Of a stretch of DNA of 64,000 nucleotides, positions 21,613 to 28,778 are shown in pieces. The stretch is from JACMLX01 sp031374935 (GTDB lineage Bacteria > Gemmatimonadota > Gemmatimonadetes > Gemmatimonadales > Gemmatimonadaceae): the NCBI GenBank assembly GCA_031374935.1, contig JANMHB010000093.1, forward strand, positions 62,001-126,000, in the 5' to 3' direction. The notes under the pieces are model-generated. The model searched no databases. It saw only the letters and a list, made by a program, of their open reading frames with translations, and was not told the DNA's origin. The stretch's first letter is position 1. Each line of letters opens with the position of its first letter. A program made the position numbers and the translations under genes.

Positions 21613-22394
21613 TCCAACTCCATTTCGGTACTTCGGATCGGCGGTTGTTCGGGGTCTACGGTGTCCCATCGCCGTCGGCAGCGCCGCGTGGTGCCGCGCT
21701 GCTCTGTCCCCCGTGGGGGCAGGAGTACGTTGTCTCGCATCGGCTGTACCTCCGCCTGGCCAATCGTCTGAGCCAGGCCGGGTATCATGTGCTCCGATTC
21801 GATTACTTTGGCACCGGTGACTCGGACGGCGACCGGCGTGATGGCGATCTGGAGTCATGGCAGGACGACGCCACCACCGCGCTGGAGGAACTGCGTGACA
21901 TCTCTGGCGCGGCTGCCGTCACCGTGCTTGGGATCCGCCTCGGCGCCGCTGTTGCATGGCGTCTGGCGACGGCTCGGCGCGAGGTGAGAGCGGCGGTGCT
22001 CTGGGATCCGGTGATCTCCGGAACCGCCTACGTGCAGGACCTGATTCAGACCCAGCGGCAGATCGATCGATTCTCACTCACGGAGCCACTGCTGACGCGC
22101 GGACAACCTGGTGATCTGCATCTGCTCGGGTTTCCGATGACCCTGGCGATGCGTGCGTCGATTGAACGCATTCAGCTCGAGACCTATGCCGCACGCTCGA
22201 ACGCCGAGGTAAAGCTCTTCTTCTCCGATGTCGTGGGCGACGGGCATGTGCTGTCCGCCGCAATGCAAGCAGCAGGTGTCGCGGTGCGCAGCGAGACACT
22301 CCTTGGCGCTTCGCCATGGCGCGAGGATGAATCAACGGGCCATGGCGCTCTGCCGGAACCGTTGCTGGAGCGGATGATCGAGGGAATGCCGTGA
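21609..22394 (+). CDS. Alpha/beta-hydrolase-fold protein lacking the nucleophile Ser
   Basis: This is a 261-residue alpha/beta hydrolase fold protein. Typical fold marks are LLCPPWGQEYVVSHRLYLRL, FDYFGTGDSDG and an Asp near the end of the core. The nucleophile elbow reads G-I-R-L-G (residues 108-112), so Arg110 takes the place of the catalytic Ser. This form recalls the 'exosortase A system-associated hydrolase 2' type found in EPS loci, as far as I remember that family. It overlaps the NRPS stop and the next hydrolase start (both ATGA), so the three are tightly coupled. It may release, transfer or bind the carrier-bound product. With no nucleophile, a non-hydrolytic role is possible. Confidence 0.8.
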   Translation: MIQLHFGTSDRRLFGVYGVPSPSAAPRGAALLCPPWGQEYVVSHRLYLRLANRLSQAGYHVLRFDYFGTGDSDGDRRDGDLESWQDDATTALEELRDISGAAAVTVLGIRLGAAVAWRLATARREVRAAVLWDPVISGTAYVQDLIQTQRQIDRFSLTEPLLTRGQPGDLHLLGFPMTLAMRASIERIQLETYAARSNAEVKLFFSDVVGDGHVLSAAMQAAGVAVRSETLLGASPWREDESTGHGALPEPLLERMIEGMP

Positions 22395-23335
22395 GCTGCA
22401 CCACCTATCGCGAGCAGGCGCTGCGCTTCGGACCAGACGACCGGCTGACGGGCATTGTGACGATGCCAACGACCGCACTCGCCGGCGCACCATGCGTGGT
22501 GTTCGTGAACGCCGGCGTGGTGCACCGTGTCGGTCCTGACCGGCTCTACGTGGATCTGGCACGCGCGATCGCCGCCATTGGTTTCCCGTCGCTTCGATTC
22601 GATCTTTCCGGACTCGGCTACTCGCGCCCTGCAGCCGGCACGCAGTCACTCGATGAACTCGTCCGCGAAGACATTCGCTCGGCGCTCGACATGCTCGTAC
22701 CGATGGTACCCGCGACGCATTTCGTGATGGTCGGATTGTGCTCAGGCGCCAACAACTCGCAGCGGGCCGCCCTGTCCGACGAACGGATCACCGGTCTGAT
22801 CCTGATCGATCCCACCGTGCCGCGCACTTGGAAGGGGTCGCTGATTCATTTCACGCGGCGCCTGAAGCACCCAGCCACCCTCGCGGACCTGCTCCTGCTC
22901 CGGCACCCGGTGTTACACCGCCCGTTTGCAATCGGCGCCGGCAGCGTTGTGCAGCAAGCCGCGGCTGAGCAAGTTGGCGATCGGGCGCTGGCTGAAGTGC
23001 CACGGGAGCTGCGGCGCGCATTCTCCGAGTCGATCCAACGCGTCGTGGCACGCGACGTGAAGCTCATGATGGTCTTCACCGGCGGCGTCAACCACGTTTA
23101 CAACTACCGCAAGCAGCTCTTCGACCTGTTGCCGGACGTGGACTTTCGCGGCCTGCTGCACCTCGAGTACCTGCCCAACGCCGATCACACGGTGAGCGAC
23201 GTCGCCAATCGGAGGCATCTCGTTCAGGCGGTCCACACCTGGTTGCGTCGGTCATTCAGGGCGAGCAGCAACGATGACGCGCCGCCGCCGGGGATTGCCG
23301 GTGCAAGCGCGCCGCGGCGTGAACTCGTGCTGTGA
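22391..23335 (+). CDS. Alpha/beta hydrolase with Cys at the nucleophile position
   Basis: This is a 314-residue alpha/beta hydrolase fold protein. The elbow reads G-L-C-S-G (115-119), placing Cys117 at the nucleophile site. A candidate catalytic His is in NADHTVSD near residue 275. FDLSGLGYS and LILIDPT mark the fold. The C-terminal 25 residues are a Pro/Ala-rich tail. It overlaps the preceding gene by four bases and ends the tight part of the NRPS operon. A cysteine nucleophile is seen in some thioesterase- and acyltransferase-like enzymes, so this is the best candidate in the operon for off-loading the NRPS chain. That is inference. Confidence 0.8.
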   Translation: MSCTTYREQALRFGPDDRLTGIVTMPTTALAGAPCVVFVNAGVVHRVGPDRLYVDLARAIAAIGFPSLRFDLSGLGYSRPAAGTQSLDELVREDIRSALDMLVPMVPATHFVMVGLCSGANNSQRAALSDERITGLILIDPTVPRTWKGSLIHFTRRLKHPATLADLLLLRHPVLHRPFAIGAGSVVQQAAAEQVGDRALAEVPRELRRAFSESIQRVVARDVKLMMVFTGGVNHVYNYRKQLFDLLPDVDFRGLLHLEYLPNADHTVSDVANRRHLVQAVHTWLRRSFRASSNDDAPPPGIAGASAPRRELVL

Positions 23336-23389
23336 GATGACGTCGTCTCCCGGGTCGCCACTGTCGCGCCACACAGGCGGAAGGCGCCC

Positions 23390-24124
23390 GTGTGGCCTGC
23401 GCGTGGAGCGAATGTTCCTGGGACGCCCGGTATGGTGACGGCGACGTTCATCGAGGTTCCCCCCAGCGCGCAGCCTGCCGATATTTCCCTGTTGAGTGGG
23501 GAGGAAAGAGCGCGCGCGGAACGCTTCGTCTTCGAACGTGATCGCAGCAGCTTCGTGACCACCCGGGCTGCACTCCGTCGTCTGCTGGCCGTCGAGTGCG
23601 GCGTGCCGCCAGCCGATCTGCTGTTCGAGGCGGATGCGTTCGGCCGCCCACGTTTGGTCGAGTCGATCCGGGCGGCGCAGCCTCAGCTGGACTTCAACGT
23701 GTCGCATTCCGGACGACTTGGCGCAGTGGCGCTGTCGCGTGCAGGCAGAGTCGGTATCGATGTGGAATGGCACGAGCGGATGCATTCGCTCCGTGAAGTC
23801 GAACAGGAAGTCATGGGTACGCAGGAGCGTGAGATGCTGCAGCTGCTCGACGGTGATGCGTACGCCCGCGCTTTTCTGGGCTGTTGGACCCGAAAAGAGG
23901 CCATCGCGAAGGCGATCGGAGTCGGCGTCCAGTATCCGTTGAGAACGATCGACATCCCCGTCGTTGATGCCGACGGTAGCGCAGTCTTCCAGTCTGACGA
24001 CGGGCAGTTCTGGTCAGTGGCGACACTCCATGTGACCACGAGTTACACCGCGTCGTTCGCCATGGCTGGATCAGTGGGCGGGACTGTCACCGCAACACTC
24101 CGCCAGGCAGCGATGCAGCTCTGA
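23390..24124 (+). CDS. Sfp-type 4'-phosphopantetheinyl transferase
   Basis: This enzyme activates the carrier domains of the two NRPSs by adding the phosphopantetheine arm from CoA. Family motifs are clear: FNVSHSG, VGIDVEWHERMHSL (Mg and CoA binding, GxDxE form) and WTRKEAIAKAIG (W-x2-KEA-x2-K). The length, about 240 residues, is right for the Sfp group. The GTG at 23390 follows GGCGGAAGG by six bases. An ATG at 23432 is the alternative. The start lies in a possible hairpin (CCACAC at 23369-23374 pairing GTGTGG at 23390-23395) that could hide the SD site. It is 54 bases after the hydrolase stop, so likely co-transcribed. Confidence 0.92.
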   Translation: MWPARGANVPGTPGMVTATFIEVPPSAQPADISLLSGEERARAERFVFERDRSSFVTTRAALRRLLAVECGVPPADLLFEADAFGRPRLVESIRAAQPQLDFNVSHSGRLGAVALSRAGRVGIDVEWHERMHSLREVEQEVMGTQEREMLQLLDGDAYARAFLGCWTRKEAIAKAIGVGVQYPLRTIDIPVVDADGSAVFQSDDGQFWSVATLHVTTSYTASFAMAGSVGGTVTATLRQAAMQL

Positions 24125-24154
24125 TGCGATTCGCCCCGGCCGCGCGTCCCGCAG

Positions 24155-24934
24155 TCAGCGACAGGTCAGCGCAATCACACTCGCCGCCAGATCGATCGAG
24201 CACCGCCGGGTGCCGGTGGGCGTCTCGATCACACTGCGGATGACGGTGCTGCTGTCATAGGTGGTCGCCTCGCGCCAAAACGTGGCGGGAGCGCCGCTGC
24301 GACTGGTCCAGATCACGCGACGGCTGGTGCCGATCATCCGCGGAATACGCGATTCGGGGGTGCTCCCGGGAGTGATGACCACGCGCAGGTCCGCGCTGCC
24401 GGTGTCCACCGAGACCACCTGCGTCGCGATCTGCTCATTGGTGCCGTTCTCACTGCTGCGATGGCGGAGTGCGACGTATGGCACCGACCCGCCACTCAAC
24501 GGCAGGGTCCACGATACCCCTTGCCGCCGGATACGCTGTTCCGGTTGCCCGGAGGACGCGTCGAGCGTGCCGCTCATCTGCGACTCGGTACGGAGGCCGA
24601 GCGAATCCTGCCAGCCGAAGGCATACGCGATGCTCAGCCCGTTCAATGTGCTCGAGCAGCGCGTGATCCCGCCGGCTTCTGGGGTGCAGCTGGGCGGCGG
24701 TGGCAGCGTGGTGGTTCTGCCGGCGGTCAGCGCGAACGGGTTTCCGGTGACAGAACCCGCGATGCCATTCAGGCCGGCACCCCCGAGCCCGGACGCGCCT
24801 GCGATCGTCAGCGTGGTGCCGACGAGGGGCGCGTCGGTGAGCACGTCGCCCTGCGGTGCGGTGGTCTCATCGCCGCCGCCGCAGCCCGCGAAGGACAGGA
24901 CGGTCAGCGACAGCGCGGCGAATCGACCAAACAT
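24155..24934 (-). CDS. Hypothetical lipoprotein
   Basis: This is a 259-residue predicted lipoprotein with no family I recognise. The chosen ATG gives MFGRFAALSLTVLSFAGC, with the lipobox ending at Cys18 followed by a Gly/Asp linker. A CGGAG lies about seven bases upstream. The rest is Thr/Ser/Gly-rich and alternates short beta-type strands, with four further Cys that could pair. The gene is convergent with the phosphopantetheinyl transferase gene (30-base gap) and stands apart from the NRPS operon. Location: outer membrane or periplasmic face. Confidence 0.75.
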   Translation of the reverse strand: MFGRFAALSLTVLSFAGCGGGDETTAPQGDVLTDAPLVGTTLTIAGASGLGGAGLNGIAGSVTGNPFALTAGRTTTLPPPPSCTPEAGGITRCSSTLNGLSIAYAFGWQDSLGLRTESQMSGTLDASSGQPEQRIRRQGVSWTLPLSGGSVPYVALRHRSSENGTNEQIATQVVSVDTGSADLRVVITPGSTPESRIPRMIGTSRRVIWTSRSGAPATFWREATTYDSSTVIRSVIETPTGTRRCSIDLAASVIALTCR

Positions 24935-25064
24935 ATGTGGGCTCCGAGGCGAAACGCGCGGGCAACGTGACGGGTACGACACCGGCGCCGGGCCACCTGA
25001 TGGTCAGTCTGTGGCCGTGCGCCGGATACATACCCGCCAGTCCCTGCCGCGGTCACGCCCCCGG

Positions 25065-25601
25065 TCAGGAGTTCAGACGCCGCCGACGCGCAACCACTGC
25101 CAGTCCGGCCAGCCCGCCGGCCAGCAAGGCCATCGATGCCGGCTCCGGCACCACGTTCAGCTGCCCGCGAATCTCGCCGCCCGGAAAGCCCTGGCTGTGC
25201 ACGTTGAAGTACATGTTGCCGGCCAGCAACGCGGTGACCTGCACATCCGAGATGTTGAACACCGCGTTCGTCAGCACGCCGCTCGTCCCGCCCGGTCCGA
25301 GCACCACTTGCGAGCCGAAGTCGAATCGCACCGGACCATTCACGCCAAACGGCGCTTCGTGGATGTGCGCGATGCTAAACGGGGTCAGCAGTCCACTGAA
25401 CGTCAAATTCAGCGTGATCTGGGTGCGGGCGGCGTTCAACACCACCGTGCCGTTGCCAAAGGCCGGTGTCACCCGTGCCGGAACTTCCTGTGCGCCATTC
25501 AGAAAGGCGGTCAGCGTGGTCTGGGCCTGTACGACGCCTGCCGAAACGATCATGGTTGCGGCGATGACGGCGGTGCGGTGGAGGGTCTTTCTGAGCATCA
25601 T
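25065..25601 (-). CDS. CHRD-domain protein with PEP-CTERM sorting signal
   Basis: This is a 178-residue secreted protein. The signal peptide ends in SAGVVQAQ. The middle is a CHRD domain (FLNGAQEVPA, SIAHIHEAPFG, YFNVHSQGFPGGEIRGQL). The C-terminus is a PEP-CTERM signal: VPEPASMALLAGG, a hydrophobic helix and RRRR. Proteins with this tail are processed by an exosortase at the cell surface, usually in EPS-producing bacteria. No exosortase gene is in this window. The start has AGGAG nine bases upstream. Convergence with cell-surface glycan functions is suggested by the nearby NRPS/exporter operon, but no direct link is shown. Confidence 0.88.
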   Translation of the reverse strand: MMLRKTLHRTAVIAATMIVSAGVVQAQTTLTAFLNGAQEVPARVTPAFGNGTVVLNAARTQITLNLTFSGLLTPFSIAHIHEAPFGVNGPVRFDFGSQVVLGPGGTSGVLTNAVFNISDVQVTALLAGNMYFNVHSQGFPGGEIRGQLNVVPEPASMALLAGGLAGLAVVARRRRLNS

Positions 25602-25790
25602 GGTCCAGCTCTCCTGGTGGTTGTGGAAAGGCGCGTGCGAGGCCGGGCGGCGATGCGGAGACGCGCCTTCGACTGGTAGACGGCATCACCCTGAACTGCA
25701 TTCCCGCGAAACCCGGTGCGCTCGTCGGTCACCGCAGCGTGCGTCGATCGCCGGACGGCTCTGTTCGCCGCGCCTCCGGGGAGCAAATGG
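25602..25790. other. Gap between CHRD gene and unknown operon
   Basis: These 189 bases follow the stop of the last gene of the four-gene minus-strand operon and precede the CHRD gene start. They should hold the CHRD promoter and any terminator. I see no strong hairpin with a T-run and no small gene. Confidence 0.5.
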
Positions 25791-26411
25791 CTACCCTTTC
25801 GTTCTGGTTCCGGAGCCGCGCTTCTTGCCGGCCTGCTTCCTGGCCGACGACGTCGCTGACGGGGCCTTGGGATCGGCACCCGGACGCGGCGACACGCGCG
25901 GCTTCTCCGGTTGGGTCGCCTCACCGGCCGTGTGCTGCCGCCGCAGCACCACCGGAACCGCGAACCCTTCCATCCCCTTGATCGAGAACTCACCGGCGTA
26001 GCCCACACCTGGTGCAAGTGTGTCGTTCACCATGATCGCCACATGAATCACGCGCTGCTCACCCGCCCCGAGCTGTACCGCTGGTGGCTCGAAGACCGGT
26101 GCCGCGCGAGCGACGGTGCTGGTGTGGTCGCGGAAATCGGAGCTGAGGAACGCACAAGACACGGCGCGCTCCAGATCGTTGCTGACGAGAAACGAGCCGC
26201 GTGCCATGGCGCCCGCCTCCCCTTCCAGGATCAGCGCACCGCTCCCGCCATCCATCTCCGGTGTCGGTTCCGGCGGCTCGACCGGACCACCGATGATCTC
26301 GGAGATCCCGCGGATGTACTCCACCGAGAGGTCCATCCACCCTTTGTAGAACTTCGCGTTCGCCTGCACTGCCCGTTTCATCATCTCTGACACATCCAGG
26401 CCGTCAGCCAT
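25791..26411 (-). CDS. Unknown protein: amphipathic helix, beta domain, basic tail
   Basis: I do not recognise a named family. This 206-residue protein starts with a helix of about 35 residues rich in aromatic and charged faces (AVQANAKFYKGWMDLSVEYI), phasin-like in look. A predicted beta-sandwich follows (about 60-155; LGAGEQRVIHVAIMV, YAGEFSIKGMEGF). It ends in a Pro/Lys/Arg-rich tail (KKRGSGTRTKG). It is the last of four overlapping minus-strand genes and overlaps the preceding one by eight bases. No signal peptide is visible, so it is likely cytoplasmic. The helix-plus-basic-tail layout would suit binding a hydrophobic particle or a polyanion; this is inference. Confidence 0.75.
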   Translation of the reverse strand: MADGLDVSEMMKRAVQANAKFYKGWMDLSVEYIRGISEIIGGPVEPPEPTPEMDGGSGALILEGEAGAMARGSFLVSNDLERAVSCAFLSSDFRDHTSTVARAAPVFEPPAVQLGAGEQRVIHVAIMVNDTLAPGVGYAGEFSIKGMEGFAVPVVLRRQHTAGEATQPEKPRVSPRPGADPKAPSATSSARKQAGKKRGSGTRTKG

Positions 26412-26997
26412 CCTTCACCCCGGCTGTTCCCGGAACACGGTGTGTGCGGCACGGCCGCGGGCAGTAGAAGTGATCGTACCAGTGATGAATGTTGTCGGTA
26501 CAATCCTTTACCGTGACGTCGCAGCCCTTCTTGTCCGTACAGTCGGTGACGGCAATCTCCACGCGGACGAAGTGGTCGACGCAGCCGCGGATGATGATCG
26601 GCGCCGTGTACCGCTGACCGTGCGCGACCGTCGGCGGCAGATGCACCGTCACGGTGCTCGTCGCGGCGTCCTGCGGATCGAGAAAGAGCGTCGTGGGCGA
26701 GAAGGACATCCATCCGGCAAGTTTTCCCAGCGCCGTGATCACCACCACCTGCGGTGACCAGCCGCAGTTGCTGACATGCAGGCGAATCGTGGCCGAACCG
26801 CCCGGTATCATCTCCAGGCGACAGGTGCCGGCGTGGCGCGGTTCCCAGCAGGGCGGGGGAATCTCACATCCTGACGACATCGATCGCTGCGCCAGCGTGC
26901 TTGCCATCGCCGCGGCCATCTGCGTTGGTGCCTGCAACAGTTTTGCGATCGTCTCGCTGATCGCTTTTGCTGTCGCGGTCTCCTTGTCATCGGTCAT
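26404..26997 (-). CDS. Unknown Cys-rich beta-sandwich protein
   Basis: This is a 197-residue protein without a recognised name. The ATG at 26997 overlaps the upstream gene by four bases (ATGA), which decides the start. An Ala-rich N-terminal helix (about 8-40) is followed by an Ig/NEW3-like beta domain (IPGGSATIRLHVSNCGWSPQ; VTVHLPPTVAHGQRYTAPII). The C-terminal third holds eight Cys in short spacings (TDCTDKKGCDVTVKDC; YCPRPC), which could bind metal or form disulfides. There is no signal peptide. It belongs to the four-gene operon at 25.8-28.2 kb. Confidence 0.75.
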   Translation of the reverse strand: MTDDKETATAKAISETIAKLLQAPTQMAAAMASTLAQRSMSSGCEIPPPCWEPRHAGTCRLEMIPGGSATIRLHVSNCGWSPQVVVITALGKLAGWMSFSPTTLFLDPQDAATSTVTVHLPPTVAHGQRYTAPIIIRGCVDHFVRVEIAVTDCTDKKGCDVTVKDCTDNIHHWYDHFYCPRPCRTHRVPGTAGVKDG

Positions 26998-27722
26998 CGT
27001 GTCACCCGAGCCTTGGTTGGACGTTCGCTCACCATGATGTCCGCCACGATCAGATGTGCCGCGCTGCCCAGTTCCCACGCGCCGACATAGGAACGTCCGG
27101 ACTGCGACGAGTCAGGCACGTCGAACACACAGCTCAGCACCCGCGACTCTCCCGGTGCCAGTGGCCCGGCACCACTGCGCACCGTCACGCGGCCCTCGCC
27201 GCCATGCACCTGACGCAGTTCCTCGAACAGTCGGTCGACGCGCCGCTCGTTGTCGTTCAGCGGTGCGCGCAGGGTGCGGCCAAGCGCACGATCCTGGCCG
27301 GCCACATCGTCCAGATCGAGTGTGTCCACCTTCGCAATCTCGAACGCAACGTTCCCTGTATTCGTCACGGTGACAGTGAACGGCACGCTGGACGCTGGCT
27401 CCGCGGTCACGACGGTCTGCCGCGGATCGATCCGGAGTCGCGGCACCGCCTCCACGTCAATCCGCATCGCGTGCGGCTTGCCATCGAGCGTTACTTCACC
27501 GGAATATCTGCCCGATGCGAAATGCTCAGGCAGCCGCAGGCGCAGCTCGGCATTCCCGATCCCGATCGGCCGCAGCACGGCGCGATAGATGGTCGCCTGG
27601 CCGCCGTGCATCACCGAAACCGGCAGCACCGTGCTGCGCGCCACCTCGATCGGGATGATCCCGGTCACATGGCGCGGTGGTCCGGAAAGCGTGATCGCCT
27701 CGCCGGGTGGGTTCGCGCTCAT
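26994..27722 (-). CDS. Unknown protein with tandem Ig-like beta domains
   Basis: This is a 242-residue protein with no family I can name. The ATG at 27722 overlaps the upstream stop (ATGA) and gives MSANPPGEAITLSG. Two predicted beta-sandwich domains follow. The first holds FASGRYSGEVTLDGKP and the NEW3-like stretch VPFTVTVTNTGNVAFEI. The second holds LAPGESRVLSCVFDVPDSSQ and YVGAWELGSAAHL. The pattern 'L-x-PGE-x-R-x-L ... G-x-x-Y-x-G' recurs in the last gene of the operon, so these proteins probably share a fold. No signal peptide or transmembrane segment is seen. Confidence 0.75.
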   Translation of the reverse strand: MSANPPGEAITLSGPPRHVTGIIPIEVARSTVLPVSVMHGGQATIYRAVLRPIGIGNAELRLRLPEHFASGRYSGEVTLDGKPHAMRIDVEAVPRLRIDPRQTVVTAEPASSVPFTVTVTNTGNVAFEIAKVDTLDLDDVAGQDRALGRTLRAPLNDNERRVDRLFEELRQVHGGEGRVTVRSGAGPLAPGESRVLSCVFDVPDSSQSGRSYVGAWELGSAAHLIVADIMVSERPTKARVTR

Positions 27723-28156
27723 CCGCGGGTCAGACGCAACACTGCGCCGACCTCGGGCGTCTGCGGTGATTGCCGCGGCGTGCCGCACCGTTCGCACGGA
27801 TTCGGGACATACGGCTCCGTGATCAGCTGCGCTTCACCGCAGAGATGCAGCGCCCCCAGTTCGATGCCCATCACCGTCAGGCCGAGCCGGAAGTTGGCCG
27901 GGATGTGCACCCGCAGTGACGGTATCTCCCGGATGCGCAGATTCACGTCCGGCAGGCTGGTGACGCCGACCGTGTAGTTGCTCGGGATTCCTGCGAGCGT
28001 CACTGGACCGACGGGACCGATATCCGTGATACGCATGTCGGGCAGCGAGTTCACGCTCACGTCGACCGGCGGCAGATCGATCACATCCACGTCGACCGTC
28101 GGCAACGTATCGACGTCGACCGGGACCATGCTCCTCACATGAACGTTGTACGCCAT
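27719..28156 (-). CDS. Unknown protein with degenerate LP-x-V repeats and CxxC
   Basis: This is a 145-residue protein, first gene of the four-gene operon. From residue 10 to about 95 it is built of roughly ten-residue units with the pattern V-x-x-L/I-P-x-V-x-V-x (for example VDTLPTVDVD, VIDLPPVDVS, REIPSLRVHI), suggesting a beta-solenoid or stacked strands. The C-terminal part has a CxxC (PCERCG) and another Cys (LHLCGEA), a possible metal site. There is no signal peptide. A GGAG lies very close to the ATG. The unit is divergent from the gene at 28422 across a 265-base control region. Confidence 0.75.
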   Translation of the reverse strand: MAYNVHVRSMVPVDVDTLPTVDVDVIDLPPVDVSVNSLPDMRITDIGPVGPVTLAGIPSNYTVGVTSLPDVNLRIREIPSLRVHIPANFRLGLTVMGIELGALHLCGEAQLITEPYVPNPCERCGTPRQSPQTPEVGAVLRLTRG

Positions 28157-28421
28157 GTCTCCATCCGCGGCTGCAGGGCTGTCGGCGTGCGTTCTGTTCG
28201 AATGACCAGTGCGCGATGATACGTGTTGTCACCGGCGAACGTCAAGCTCGCATGATGTGCAGTGCCGATAACGTTCCTGAGCTCGCTGACAGCGAACGCA
28301 ACCAGTGCGCGAATGCATGAATTCGTTGTGATGCAGCCGATTTCTGCGCACTCTTGCGCGAACGTCAACACTCCGGCACAGTGTACGTGCAACACCCTGA
28401 ATTCATCTCGCGAGGTGACCG
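28157..28421. promoter_or_regulatory. Divergent control region with two pairs of direct repeats
   Basis: This gap separates the four-gene minus operon from the plus-strand pair. CCAGTGCGCGA occurs at 28206-28216 and 28302-28312, and GCGAACGTCAA at 28235-28245 and 28358-28368. The second member of one pair and the first of the other interleave. The paired arrangement suggests a shared regulator site serving both directions. Clear -10/-35 boxes could not be assigned. Confidence 0.5.
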
Positions 28422-28775
28422 ATGTCGTCTGCACATTGGAACGCCACGGTGGTCGACGCGCCGGAAACAGAACCATTCGCGTACGTTGGCGATCTCGTGC
28501 TTGCGGTGCGCACACCGCGCTCGCGTGACTTCGTCACGGTCGAAGTCGCTTCGTCCATCAGCTATCCACGCGTTCGACCGCAGTCTCGCGGCGTGCCACT
28601 CTCGGCGAGGCCGGCCCCATGGCTCGCCGATCAATGGCATGGTGAGGTCCGCCTTGGTGATCCGGTCTCATTCAGCGTCGAAGGTGAGCATTACCGACTC
28701 ACGCTGGCCCGGCTCGCGGCGCACGCCTCGGGGTTGCCGTGGGTGACGTGTGATTTTCTCCTCGAACGCGATTGA
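28422..28775 (+). CDS. Unknown small beta-rich protein
   Basis: This is a 117-residue protein with no recognised family. A good SD site (GAGGTGA) precedes the ATG. The sequence alternates short hydrophobic strands (YVGDLVLAVRTP; FVTVEVASS; EVRLGDPVSFSVEGEHYRLTLARL), giving a compact beta domain without Cys-rich or membrane segments except one Cys near the end. It ends three bases before the flavoprotein gene, so the two are co-transcribed. It probably acts with that enzyme or with the beta-rich proteins encoded opposite. Confidence 0.7.
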   Translation: MSSAHWNATVVDAPETEPFAYVGDLVLAVRTPRSRDFVTVEVASSISYPRVRPQSRGVPLSARPAPWLADQWHGEVRLGDPVSFSVEGEHYRLTLARLAAHASGLPWVTCDFLLERD

Positions 28776-28778
28776 GAC

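Noticed and set aside
23369..23395. Hairpin CCACAC/GTGTGG around the PPTase start as an operon terminator
   Set aside because: No T-run follows, and the stem is only six pairs plus a short inner stem. It may affect translation but is not a convincing terminator.
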